The position numbers and the translations under genes were made by a program. The notes beneath the pieces are model-generated. The model did not search any database. It saw only the letters and a list, made by a program, of their open reading frames with translations, and had not been told where the DNA came from. Positions 17,916 through 26,926 of a stretch of 64,000 nucleotides of DNA are shown piece after piece. The stretch lies in contig JBIQJE010000003.1 in NCBI GenBank assembly GCA_044507625.1, forward strand, positions 186,001 to 250,000, given 5' to 3'. The number at the start of each line of letters is the position of its first letter. Position 1 is the stretch's first letter. The stretch is from Hyphomicrobium_A sp044507625. Lineage in GTDB: Bacteria > Pseudomonadota > Alphaproteobacteria > Rhizobiales > Hyphomicrobiaceae.

Positions 17916-19475
17916 CTAGCCTACGAGCTGCGGGCCAGCGGCTGAAATGCGCGACAGAGGGTGCAACTCCATCTCCAGTTCCGCCTTGAGGCTCCCGATG
18001 TCGCGAAATATGGAAGCAACCGCGAGAAGGTGCCCGTTGCCCTTGAAGCGCACGAGGCAATCCCTGCGGTCGACATCGCCGTCGATTTCGAGTGAATCCC
18101 ACCGTTCGGCGTGACCTACATAATTGATCGGAACATCGTAATGCTGTGTCCAGAAAAATGGCACGGCATCGAACTCGACCTTGCGACCCAGCATATTGAG
18201 GGCCGCGGTCTGCCCCATGCGCTCGGCAACGACCCAGTGTTCCACACGTATCCTTTCACCGGAGCCGCGATACGGCCACCGGGCGACATCGCCAGCGGCG
18301 AATATTCCTTTCATGCTCGTCTCGAGAAAGGGATTGACCAACACGCCGCGGGCGATGGCAAGGCCTGCATTTTCGGCAAGCTCGGTTCGTGGTCGGACGC
18401 CGATGCCGACGATGACGAGGTCTGCCTCGATGACCACACCTCGTTTGGTCGTCACCGCGCTGGCGTCGATGCGAGTAGGCGCGTCCTCCAGGTGAAACAT
18501 GACACCATGCTCTTCATGCAGAAGGCGCAGAAAATCCGCCATCTGCGAACCCAAGACACGCTCCATCGGCCGTTTGTCCGGCGCCACCACATGGACTTCT
18601 AAATTGCGCGACCGAAGCGACGCGGCCGCCTCCAGACCAATGAAGCCGGCGCCTATCACCACCACCTTACGAGCGGTTGACGCCGCCTGGATGATGGCGC
18701 GCGAGTCCGCGAGGGAGCGCAATGTAAATACGTGCGGGAGGTCCGCGCCGGGAATCGAGAGCACATTCGGCTCCGCACCCGTAGCAAGCAAAAGCCCATC
18801 AAAAGGGACCTTCGTGCCGTCGGCTGTCACGATCTCGCGCGAGAGCGGGTCAATACGCTCCACGCGTGTCGCCAGGCGGAGATCAATGTCGTTGTCCGCG
18901 TAAAATGACTCGGTTCCCAGGGGCAGCCATTCCTCTGCTGCAGTTCCCGCCAAATAGTCCTTCGAAAGATTTGGGCGGTCGATGGGCGGCGCCTCATCTT
19001 CACTCAGCATAACGATGCTGTTCTGATATTCCGAGCGTCTGAGCTTGGCTGCGGCAGCGAAGGCCGCTCCACCTCCACCGATGATGACAATCCTGTCGGG
19101 GCCGCTTCGTCGTGCAGATGGGATCGGCTTCGGTAGGGCACGTCTCTCATGCACGAAGATTTTATCGTCGGATCGCTCCACGACCCAGCAGGATATTGGC
19201 CGCAATGCCGGGGCGCGAAGGTTCTCACCGGTGCGCAGATCGAAACTCGCATGGTGCCATGGACAGCGAATGGTGTTCTCGACAACGAGGCCTTCAGCTA
19301 GCGGGCCGTCATAGTGGGTGCATCGCGCGCCCACGGCAAAAACCTCCTGACCGCAGCGCACGAGCAGCACATCGTGTTCGCCCACATGGCCGAGGAGCTT
19401 GCCGTCTTCGAGATCGGCTAATGCGACACCTAGGGTCAGATCCGGCCCCCTCGACACCGTTGACTGCTGTGTCAT
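17916..19475 (-). CDS. Rieske-domain FAD-dependent oxidoreductase
   Basis: 519 residues. An N-terminal Rieske [2Fe-2S] domain has C52-x-H54 and C71-x-x-H74. It is followed by a FAD/NAD(P)H reductase: dinucleotide motif I-I-G-G-G-G-A-A at about 131-138, second motif V-I-G-A-G-F-I-G for NAD(P)H, and G-I-F-A-A-G-D-V-A at the FAD end, with a C-terminal ferredoxin-reductase-like domain. This is the AIFM3/ferredoxin-reductase type, likely moving electrons from NAD(P)H to a ferredoxin or the reverse. The start at 19475 has a ribosome site (cgggag) and removes 37 non-conserved residues. It lies downstream of xoxF on the same strand, 276 bases away. Confidence 0.88.
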   Translation of the reverse strand: MTQQSTVSRGPDLTLGVALADLEDGKLLGHVGEHDVLLVRCGQEVFAVGARCTHYDGPLAEGLVVENTIRCPWHHASFDLRTGENLRAPALRPISCWVVERSDDKIFVHERRALPKPIPSARRSGPDRIVIIGGGGAAFAAAAKLRRSEYQNSIVMLSEDEAPPIDRPNLSKDYLAGTAAEEWLPLGTESFYADNDIDLRLATRVERIDPLSREIVTADGTKVPFDGLLLATGAEPNVLSIPGADLPHVFTLRSLADSRAIIQAASTARKVVVIGAGFIGLEAAASLRSRNLEVHVVAPDKRPMERVLGSQMADFLRLLHEEHGVMFHLEDAPTRIDASAVTTKRGVVIEADLVIVGIGVRPRTELAENAGLAIARGVLVNPFLETSMKGIFAAGDVARWPYRGSGERIRVEHWVVAERMGQTAALNMLGRKVEFDAVPFFWTQHYDVPINYVGHAERWDSLEIDGDVDRRDCLVRFKGNGHLLAVASIFRDIGSLKAELEMELHPLSRISAAGPQLVG

Positions 19476-19713
19476 TCGACACTCCCGTTTTGCTGACAGC
19501 CGCTCAAGCCACCAAGCCGAGTAACTTCCGGTGCGTCGACGTTTGATTGCGGAAGATTCATGCGGCTCCGCCCACCATGGCTGCATTGAGGTTCATCATT
19601 CTTCTTCTGGCACGGGCGAGCGGCGCTGAATTTACCGAACGTGCTTGAATGGTTGGATGCGACAGCCGTGGAATGGTTCCCGCTGCAAGCGACGAAACGT
19701 GCATCGAGGGCAC

Positions 19714-19739
19714 GGACCGGCGGCGGCGCCCACCGGTCC
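19714..19739 (-). terminator. Hairpin just after xoxF
   Basis: Arms ggaccgg and ccggtcc with a GC-rich 12-nt loop, starting 12 bases beyond the xoxF stop. No T-run follows on the minus strand, so this may be a 3'-end stabilising stem or a weak terminator separating xoxF from the Rieske-FAD gene. Confidence 0.4.
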
Positions 19740-19751
19740 TGCCGGGCTGAT

Positions 19752-21581
19752 CTAGGGAAGAGTCCACACGGTCAGAGATCCGCCGAGAGCGGTATAATTA
19801 TTGAGGCCAGCGTAGCCGCCGACCACGCCAAGACCATCTGTCGGATTGGTCAGGCCCGCGGCGAGGCCGATTCCGGCCCAGCCGCCGACGCCGGAATAGA
19901 CGCCGATGTGTTGCTTGCCTTTGTGCATATACGTAAACACGTTGCCGACGATGCCGGACGGAGTCTTGAATTTATAGAGTTCTTTGCCGTCCTTTTGATC
20001 GACGCATTTCAGGTAGCCTTCGAGAGTGCCATAGCAGGCAATGCCGCCAGCTGTGGTGAGAGCCCCCGACCACACCGAGAACAACTCAGGATTGGACCAT
20101 ACGATTTTGCCCTTTGCGGCATCCCAGGCAATGAAGTTGCCCATGTGAGGATCATCCTTTGGCGGATACATCGACAGCGTGGCCCCGACATAAGGCTGTC
20201 CTGCGGTGTATTGGACCTTAAAGGGCTCGTAATCCATGCACACGTGATTGGTCGGCACGTAGAAGAGTTTCGTCAAAAATGAATACGACGCCGGCTGCTG
20301 GTCTTTTGCGCCGAGAGCCGCAGGGCAAACGTTCGTGGTGTTGACGTCAGGCCCGTTCAAGAACGTCGACTTGGACGCGACCACCGAGGGTCTGCCGTAA
20401 TTCGCGCTCTCGGGATTAAGGTCTACCCCCGTGGTCCAGTTCACCACCGGATCGTACTTCTCGGCGACAAGGGGAATGCCCGTCTTCCGGTCGAGCGTAT
20501 ACGCGATGCCGTTGCGGTCGAAATGCACCAGAATGTTGTGCTTCGTACCTTTGATCTCCATGCCGTCGACAAGGATCATCTCGTTGACGCCATCGTAATC
20601 CCACTGGTCGAACGGGGTCATCTGGTATGCCCAGGCGGCGACGCCCGTATCGGGATTACGTGCGATGATCGACATGGTCCACTTCTGATCCAGCGGCTTG
20701 CCGTCAGCACTCGCGCGCTGCGACGGGTTCCAGGTCGATGGGTTGGCGGTGCCGTGGTAGAAGAGGTTCAGGACCGGATCGTATGAATACCAGCCCCATG
20801 CGGTGCCGCCGCCAATTTTCCACTGATCGCCGTTCCATGTTTTCAGCGAGCTGTCCTTGCCCACGGGCTTGCCGAGAGAAACTGTCTTTTCGGGATCGAA
20901 CAAGAGATCGCTGTCGGGTCCGACCGAGTAACCACGCCAAACGCGCTTGCCATTCTTGATATCATACGCGGTGATATGTCCGCGCACGCCGAACTCCGCG
21001 CCGGAATTGCCGACGATGACTTTGTCGCCGATGACAATGGGTGCGCTGGTACCGGACTCACCCTTTTTTGGATCGCCGTTGACGACCTTCCACACTTCCT
21101 TGCCCGTCTTGGCATCGAGCGCGACGAGCGTCGTGTCGGCTTGGTGAAGGAAAATCTTGCCGTCGGCATATTGCAGGCCACGGTTCACCGTATCGCAGCA
21201 CATAATGGGAATGACGGAGGCGTCCTGCCTGGGCTCGTATTTCCAGATGATTTTTTGCTCGTCGTTCAGATCTAGGGCGAAGACGGTGTTGGGAAACGGT
21301 GTCGTAATAAACATCGTGTCACCGATAACCAGCGGCGCACCCTCGTGACCACGCAGGACGCCGGTGGAAAAGGTCCAGGCGGTCTTCAGCTTCCCGACAT
21401 TCTGCGTGGTGATCTGATCGAGCTTCGAGTACCGGGTGTTTGCATAATCGCCGGCCTGTTGCGCCCAGTTATTGGGATCGGCCGAAAGCTTGGCGATGCT
21501 TTCGTTGGCAGCTGCCGGACCGGCTGCAAGCAATGACAACACAATGGCGGCGCACAGGCCGCCAGATGGAGCCGTGTTCAT
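19752..21581 (-). CDS. xoxF: XoxF-type PQQ-dependent alcohol (methanol) dehydrogenase
   Basis: 609 residues with a Sec signal peptide (about 1-25, ending A-A-A-N-E). It is an eight-bladed PQQ propeller: D-P-N-N-W-A near the mature N-terminus, the vicinal disulfide C128-C129 that stacks on PQQ, W-G-W-Y-S-Y-D, and the active-site block W-D-Y-D-G-V-N-E (D328, D330). The second Asp of D-Y-D, where calcium-type MxaF has Ala, is the lanthanide-ligand signature of XoxF. It oxidises methanol in the periplasm and passes electrons to a cytochrome c. No xoxG, xoxJ or pqq gene is in the window. The ATG at 21581 was chosen because upstream codons start with TTG. Confidence 0.93.
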   Translation of the reverse strand: MNTAPSGGLCAAIVLSLLAAGPAAANESIAKLSADPNNWAQQAGDYANTRYSKLDQITTQNVGKLKTAWTFSTGVLRGHEGAPLVIGDTMFITTPFPNTVFALDLNDEQKIIWKYEPRQDASVIPIMCCDTVNRGLQYADGKIFLHQADTTLVALDAKTGKEVWKVVNGDPKKGESGTSAPIVIGDKVIVGNSGAEFGVRGHITAYDIKNGKRVWRGYSVGPDSDLLFDPEKTVSLGKPVGKDSSLKTWNGDQWKIGGGTAWGWYSYDPVLNLFYHGTANPSTWNPSQRASADGKPLDQKWTMSIIARNPDTGVAAWAYQMTPFDQWDYDGVNEMILVDGMEIKGTKHNILVHFDRNGIAYTLDRKTGIPLVAEKYDPVVNWTTGVDLNPESANYGRPSVVASKSTFLNGPDVNTTNVCPAALGAKDQQPASYSFLTKLFYVPTNHVCMDYEPFKVQYTAGQPYVGATLSMYPPKDDPHMGNFIAWDAAKGKIVWSNPELFSVWSGALTTAGGIACYGTLEGYLKCVDQKDGKELYKFKTPSGIVGNVFTYMHKGKQHIGVYSGVGGWAGIGLAAGLTNPTDGLGVVGGYAGLNNYTALGGSLTVWTLP

Positions 21582-21743
21582 GGTGTATCCAATCAACAAA
21601 GAGGCGGTGTAAGCGAACAGTCGCTACAAAAGACGCCCGTCGACCGTGTGCTGGAGGTGATCGGCAGCTTCGCGAGGCGGTGCGACGGCGTCTCTGGCTT
21701 GTATGTGGTGACGAGCCGAATGCGCTGGAATCGGGAATTCTAC

Positions 21744-22361
21744 CTATGCGTCTTTGCCGAAAACGCCATGGGTTAAACGGAACAGATGCGACAGCGTCGG
21801 TGCGTGCATCTTCGCCATGATGTGTGCGCGATGGTGCTCAGCGGTTCGCGTACTAATACCAAGCCGTGCAGCTATGACCTTATTTAAGTGTCCTTCAACC
21901 AGCAGAGCGAGCACCTCGCGTTCCCGCGGGGTCAGTAGCGCAAGGTTCCCCAGCGCCAGTTCCCGATCGGCGCGTCGTCGGGCGATCTCGTCGCGTCGGT
22001 CAAGCGCCTCGTCGAGGGCCTCAAGCAATATTTTGGGGTCTACCGGTTTTTCGATAAAATGCACCGCGCTGGCACGCATGGCCTCAACCGCCATCGGCAC
22101 GCTGCCCTGGCCCGTTATGACGACCAACGCCGCCTGAATATTCTTTCGCGCGAGATGTTGCTGCAGTTCCAGACCGCTCATGCCCGGCAGGCACACATCC
22201 ACGACGGCGCAAACCGGCGTTGTGTCTGTCAGTGCGCTCAAAAACTCCTCGCCCGACGCGAAGGTCCGGCAACGGTGCCCGCATACCCGGAAAAGCAAGG
22301 ACAAGGCATCCCGGATGGCCGCGTCGTCATCAACCACGTAAACGGTGGCATCGTGCTTCAT
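21744..22361 (-). CDS. FixJ-family response regulator
   Basis: 205 residues. The receiver domain has V-V-D-D-D at about 9-13, phospho-acceptor D55 in V-V-D-V-C-L-P-G-M-S-G, and K in E-K-P-V-D; the C-terminal LuxR-type helix-turn-helix begins L-T-P-R-E-R-E-V-L-A-L-L. It overlaps its kinase gene by ATGA (22358-22361), so the two are a coupled pair. Its place directly upstream of xoxF, on the same strand, makes xoxF or its electron-transfer partners the obvious candidate targets. Confidence 0.9.
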   Translation of the reverse strand: MKHDATVYVVDDDAAIRDALSLLFRVCGHRCRTFASGEEFLSALTDTTPVCAVVDVCLPGMSGLELQQHLARKNIQAALVVITGQGSVPMAVEAMRASAVHFIEKPVDPKILLEALDEALDRRDEIARRRADRELALGNLALLTPREREVLALLVEGHLNKVIAARLGISTRTAEHHRAHIMAKMHAPTLSHLFRLTHGVFGKDA

Positions 22362-23089
22362 AACGTTACGGGCAAAACCACGTGAAAGCATGTTCCCTTA
22401 GGAGCCGCCGGCTCCCACCATATTTTTCCACCATGGGCTTCAACGATCTGGCGGGTGAGAGGAAGCCCAAGGCCCATGCCGCGAACTTTTGTTGTCTGAA
22501 ACGGCTCGAACAAGTGCTCGGCGATTTCCGAGGCAACGCCCCGTCCATTATCGTTCACGATGATTTCGATCGTTCTGACCTCATGATGGCAACACACACG
22601 CACGGCGCCGGCCTGGGTGTCCGCCGCAGCATCGATGGCGTTGCTCAAAAGATTGATGAGAACCTGTTTGATTTGAAGCGGGTCCGCCATGACGATGGGA
22701 ACCATCGCCGGCTCGACATCGATGCTGACAGCCCTTGCCGTCGCTTCATCGCGAAGCCGTTCGGCCACGCTCCGTATGAGGTCCTGCAGGTTGATCGGAA
22801 CGAACTCGGCTTTTTCCATCGTTAGAAAGCCGCGAAGCCTCTGCAGGACGTCGCGCGTGCGCTTGACCTCGGCCTCTGCCTTTTTCATTGTTTCGGCCAG
22901 GATTGCGCGATCGAGTTCGCCCGCCTTCAGGAGCTGACGGCTTACACCGATATAGGATGCGAGGGCGGACAATGGCTGACTGAGCTCATGCATGAGCGCA
23001 ACACGCATGGCCGCGGTTATGGCAAGATGCGCCGCAGGCTTCTCAGGCTTGTCCTGCGAAAGGAAGGTGTCCAAAGCTTGAAGTGACAT
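22358..23089 (-). CDS. Sensor-less FixL/DctB-like histidine kinase
   Basis: 243 residues, with only the kinase core: H34 in M-H-E-L-S-Q-P-L-S-A (H-box), N-box L-L-S-N-A-I-D-A-A, G1 D-N-G-R-G-V and G2 G-L-G-L-P-L-T. The usual PAS or membrane sensor is absent; about 30 residues precede the H-box. It is therefore cytosolic and probably reads its signal through another protein. ATG at 23089 has a GGAG ribosome site five bases before it; an adjacent GTG is too close. It overlaps the response regulator gene. Confidence 0.87.
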   Translation of the reverse strand: MSLQALDTFLSQDKPEKPAAHLAITAAMRVALMHELSQPLSALASYIGVSRQLLKAGELDRAILAETMKKAEAEVKRTRDVLQRLRGFLTMEKAEFVPINLQDLIRSVAERLRDEATARAVSIDVEPAMVPIVMADPLQIKQVLINLLSNAIDAAADTQAGAVRVCCHHEVRTIEIIVNDNGRGVASEIAEHLFEPFQTTKVRGMGLGLPLTRQIVEAHGGKIWWEPAAPKGTCFHVVLPVTL

Positions 23090-23542
23090 CACAGCTCCTT
23101 ACCGCCGACGACCCCTTAGAGCCATTCCGGCGACAGATAGCGAAGTCAACCTTCAGGAATTCGGCGATGCACTCGCCCGATCGATACAAGAGAACTCGTC
23201 ACGTGCGAGCCTCTCATTCTTTCACATGTTCGCGGATCATGGCACTGTAATGCCGCGATACCCGAGGTGATGGACGGTTGACCTAAACGATCAGTCATCC
23301 ATCCTATCGGCACCGCTTCTTGAATCAAGCGCCTAGGCCCGATCAAGCGATCACATGCGCCTTACTGGTTCTTTTCCACGCAACCACCGAAGGCAAGGCC
23401 AGTTGAACGCCGGATAACGCGCTTATTCGGTTCGCGGGGCGAAGCATAACCAAAACGTTCTGTTAAACGAAACGTTACAAGCCCGATATTCTGGCCCTCT
23501 CATTCACGGCCGATACTGTCGCATCGACTCCTCATCAGGTTG
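23090..23542. other. Intergenic region upstream of the kinase gene
   Basis: 453 bases with no supported frame. Both neighbours are on the minus strand, so it holds the promoter for the kinase/regulator pair and the 3' end of ctaD. I looked for a FixK-type TTGA-N6-TCAA box and found none with correct spacing. Confidence 0.4.
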
Positions 23543-25144
23543 TCATGCCGTAATGCGTGGAAGCGTGTTGTACGTATGAAAGGGCACCGGCGAAGGCAGC
23601 CCCCATTCCAGGGTCGTGGCGCCTGCGCCCCAGGGGTTTCCATCTGCTGCGCGTCGACGCCAAAATGCCTCAAGGACGCCGATAAAAAAGAACATCAGGC
23701 CAAGCGCCGTGATGTAGGCCCCGACCGATGAGATTTTGTTCCAAGTCTCGAACGCATCGGGATAGTCGGCGTAGCGCCGCGGCATTCCCGCCAATCCCAG
23801 AAAGTGCATCGGCAAGAACGCGATGTTGGCGCCGATAAACGTCAGCCAGAAATGCAGCCTGCCGATCGTTTCGGAGTAGTGGTATCCCGTCATTTTCGGG
23901 AACCACAAATACCAGCCAGCAAAGATGCCGAACACCGCCGCGACAGACAGGACATAGTGGAAGTGCGCCACAACGTAATAAGTATCGTGTAGCAGGCGAT
24001 CAACGCTCGCGTTGGCGACCATGATACCCGTGACACCGCCGATCGTGAACATGAAGATGAAGCCAAGCGCCCACAACATCGGGACCCGGAACCGAACCGA
24101 TCCTCCCCACATGGTTGCCGTCCAAGAAAAAATTTTAATGCCCGACGGGACAGCGATGACCATCGAGGTGAAAGCGAAAAATTTCTGAGTCTCCACACTG
24201 ACCCCAGAGTCGAACATGTGATGGGCCCAGACGATAAAGCCGATGACACCGATCGCTACCAGTGAATACGCCATGCCGAGGTATCCGAAGATCGGCTTGC
24301 CCGAGAACGTCGCGACCACTTGGCTGATGATGCCGAAGGCAGGGAGGATCATGATGTAGACTTCGGGGTGTCCAAAAAACCAGAACAGGTGCTGGTACAG
24401 GACAACATCGCCGCCGCCTGAAGGCATAAAGAATGCCGTGCCGAAGTTGCGGTCTGCGAGGAGCATGGTAAGGGCCCCGGCGAGCACCGGGATCGAGAGC
24501 AGCAGAAGAAAACTCGTCACCAGCATCGACCAAACGAAAAGCGGAATCTTGTGAAGCGTCATGCCTGGCGCTCGCATGTTGAAAATGGTGGTGATCATAT
24601 TGATTGCACCGAGGATGGACGAGGCTCCGGCGACATGCAGCGCCAGGATCGTGAAATCGATAGCAGGGCCGGGCTGCCCCGTCGTGGAAAGCGGCGGATA
24701 GAGCGTCCAGCCTCCTGCCGGCCCTAACATGCCGGGCTCGCTCTCCATAAACATGGAAATGCCGAACAGCGCGAACGCGGCAGGCAGAAGCCAGAAAGAT
24801 ACATTGTTCAAGCGCGGGAAGGCCATGTCCGGGGCACCGATCAGAAGCGGCACAAACCAATTACCGAAGCCACCAATAAGCGCAGGCATGAGTGTGAAGA
24901 AGATCATTATGATGCCGTGTGCCGACATCAGGACGTTGTAAGTATGAGACCCGAAGTACTGCAGGCCCGGCTCCTGAAGCTCCAGGCGCATCGCAATCGA
25001 TAATGCTCCGCCCACAACCCCGGCGAATATGGCGAACACCATATACATCGTGCCGATGTCTTTGTGGTTCGTCGAAAACAACCAGCGCCCGAGCCCGTGT
25101 GGCCGCGCGTGGTCATCTGCATGAGCGGAGCTGGCGACGGCCAT
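23543..25144 (-). CDS. ctaD: Cytochrome c oxidase subunit I (aa3 type), orphan
   Basis: 533 residues, full length, 12 transmembrane helices. Visible are the D-channel D in G-A-P-D-M-A-F-P-R-L-N-N, the F-W-F-F-G-H-P-E-V-Y active-site helix (CuB His and proton-channel Glu), the paired CuB His in V-W-A-H-H-M, the K-channel Lys in P-S-G-I-K-I-F-S-W and the heme ligands in V-V-A-H-F-H-Y-V-L. All catalytic residues are present. Subunits II and III and assembly factors are absent nearby, which is unusual; it may be a second ctaD borrowing other subunits or the survivor of a broken operon. The ribosome site is ggagt. Confidence 0.93.
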   Translation of the reverse strand: MAVASSAHADDHARPHGLGRWLFSTNHKDIGTMYMVFAIFAGVVGGALSIAMRLELQEPGLQYFGSHTYNVLMSAHGIIMIFFTLMPALIGGFGNWFVPLLIGAPDMAFPRLNNVSFWLLPAAFALFGISMFMESEPGMLGPAGGWTLYPPLSTTGQPGPAIDFTILALHVAGASSILGAINMITTIFNMRAPGMTLHKIPLFVWSMLVTSFLLLLSIPVLAGALTMLLADRNFGTAFFMPSGGGDVVLYQHLFWFFGHPEVYIMILPAFGIISQVVATFSGKPIFGYLGMAYSLVAIGVIGFIVWAHHMFDSGVSVETQKFFAFTSMVIAVPSGIKIFSWTATMWGGSVRFRVPMLWALGFIFMFTIGGVTGIMVANASVDRLLHDTYYVVAHFHYVLSVAAVFGIFAGWYLWFPKMTGYHYSETIGRLHFWLTFIGANIAFLPMHFLGLAGMPRRYADYPDAFETWNKISSVGAYITALGLMFFFIGVLEAFWRRRAADGNPWGAGATTLEWGLPSPVPFHTYNTLPRITA

Positions 25145-25849
25145 TGGACATACTCCGTTTGTGACGAACTCATATTATGAGTGTCATTGCGGATGGTCCA
25201 TGGGCAAAACTACCTGTGAATGCTTGGCGGTCATCCGCATCGCCGCTACCCGTCAGCGAGTGCGGAACGCAAAAAGATCAGGGTAGCAACGATTGTTCTT
25301 CGATATATCGTGAGGCGATCCGTACCCGCCCGGTGAGGGGCGAAGGATAGGACACGAGTCCTGTTGGTCATGGCAGGAGTTGTTCCGTGGGTATGGATCG
25401 ACCTAGGCTCTTACCACATACGATGTTGTTGGCGACGCGCGACGACGCTCGGAAAAGCAGAACATCACTGTGCTGCTTGAACATCGAGGGCGAGTCTCGA
25501 CGGCAGACGCCCGCCGAGAACACCAACGTCACCGAAGGCAACCGCGCGCGAACGCCACAACGGTTGCCTTCGCTCTCGATGGACGATCCCGCCATCTATG
25601 AGCTGAGGAACGTCTGATGCCTGATGTCGTTTTGCCGAGTAAGCCGTCATCGCAGAACACCGGGCGAACGCATCGAGCATGCATGCCGCGTCGCGGCTCC
25701 CACTGAAGCGGACTTCCGTTCGCTTCTCGTCGCGTACGGTTAGCGGACGTCGAGGAGATCCACGTTCCGGTTCGCGGGATCAGCGTTCGTATACAAAAGC
25801 ATCATCGATGGTTCGCCATCCATCGCTTTCAAGGAGCGACCGCGCCAAG
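25145..25849. other. Intergenic region with a long hairpin, no gene supported
   Basis: 705 bases between ctaD and a broken L,D-transpeptidase gene, both minus strand. Frames on both strands are short and lack family features. It contains a perfect 12-bp inverted repeat at 25533-25572. Confidence 0.45.
25533..25572. repeat. Perfect 12-bp inverted repeat, 16-nt loop
   Basis: Arms cgaaggcaaccg (25533-25544) and cggttgccttcg (25561-25572). There is no T-run on either side, so it is not a classic terminator; it may be a regulator site, an RNA stem or the remnant of a mobile-element end. Confidence 0.55.
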
Positions 25850-26562
25850 TCATAAATTAAAGGCGGTTTCAATCGGGCGTTTCAGCACCACCACCCTGCT
25901 TCCGGAGGTCACGCGGCGGTGCAGGTCGATTACGTCGTGATTGAGCATTCGGATGCAGCCCGATGAAACAGCCTTGCCGATCGTATGCGGTTCGGACGTG
26001 CCGTGGATGCGGAACAGCGTGTCCTTGCCATCCTTGAAAAGGTATAGCGCAGGGGCTCCCAGCGGATTGGCCGGGCCGCCGGCCATGCCGCCCTTCCATT
26101 TCGCGTAAAGCGTAGGGTTGCGGCGGATCATGTCCGCCGTGGGCCTCCAGCGGGGCCATTCGCGCTTGTAGCCGACGAGTGCGCTGCCCGTGAATTCCAG
26201 CCCGTCCACGCCGACGCCGATTCCGTAACGGATCGCCTTGCCGTCCGGCTGGACGAGATAGAGGAAGCGCTTTTGCGTATCGATGACGATGGTGCCAGGA
26301 TGTTCGGAGGTTTAAAAACCTACGAACTGGCGCAGGTTGTGCTCCGCAATCCTTGCCGTGTTGACGGCTGGCATCCGGTATTTTCCATCGGTGAGCGCTC
26401 CGTAGCGCCTCCCCGTGGCCTTCTTCCCCATTGCATCATCCGAAATTGCGACCGGCGCGACAAAGTACGACGCGCCGTCTGTGGATGCGCACGCGCCAAG
26501 GCCCGACGTCACGAGCAACAGTAGGAACGGTACTGAGATCCGGCTCCCCGAATAAAACGCAT
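25850..26562 (-). pseudogene. L,D-transpeptidase (YkuD family) lipoprotein, broken
   Basis: The minus-strand reading shows a lipoprotein-type signal (L-L-L-L-V-T-S-G-L-G-A-C, lipobox L-G-A-C) and then a YkuD domain ending with H-G-T-S-E-P-H-T-I-G-K-A-V-S-S-G-C-I-R, which holds the catalytic Cys. The frame is interrupted by TAA at 26312-26314, yet reading straight on continues the domain (P-G-T-I-V-I-D-T-Q-K-R-F-L-Y-L-V). A good ribosome site and ATG at 26562 (M-R-F-I-R-G) are one base out of frame with the lipobox, at a G-run, so a second lesion is likely. The enzyme would cross-link peptidoglycan. Sequencing error is the alternative. Confidence 0.78.
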
Positions 26563-26608
26563 GATCCCTCCCCCGAGCAAGATTGGCGGCCAATAGCAAA
26601 ACGGCCTG

Positions 26609-26926
26609 TCACGTTTTCGGCGACGCACTGTCGAATTCGATCAGGGCCGACTCACCGACAGCGTCCACGATTCAGATGTTCGTGCCACTTTTCCACTCAT
26701 CGGGCTCGAGCTTCACCGGCCTTTCGACGTCCACAGTAAGGCGTTTGTCGGCCTCCTCGCTTACGCTCGCCCACATGACGAGCCCCACTGGCGCGCTCCG
26801 GCCAGTCCCCTTGACCTGCGCTTTCGCGAGGCGCAGCTGTCCGGTCGCGATTGCCGGCAGGACAAGCCACTCCAAGTCCTTGAGGGAGTGTTCTCGATAG
26901 ACCGGCGACCCCATGAGCATCATCAC
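26609..26926 (-). pseudogene. HlyC-like toxin-activating lysine acyltransferase fragment
   Basis: Readable residues include G-S-P-V-Y-R-E-H-S-L-K-D-L-E-W-L-V-L-P-A, A-T-G-Q-L-R-L and L-E-P-D-E-W-K-S-G, the core of the HlyC/RTX acyltransferase family. After K-S-G-T-N-I a TGA stands where relatives have Trp, and the frame continues with I-V-D-A-V-G-E, so a single TGG-to-TGA change ended the protein early. At the 5' end a stop lies about 26 codons before the GTG at 26926, with no clear ATG. No RTX toxin gene is near. Likely inactive. Confidence 0.65.
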
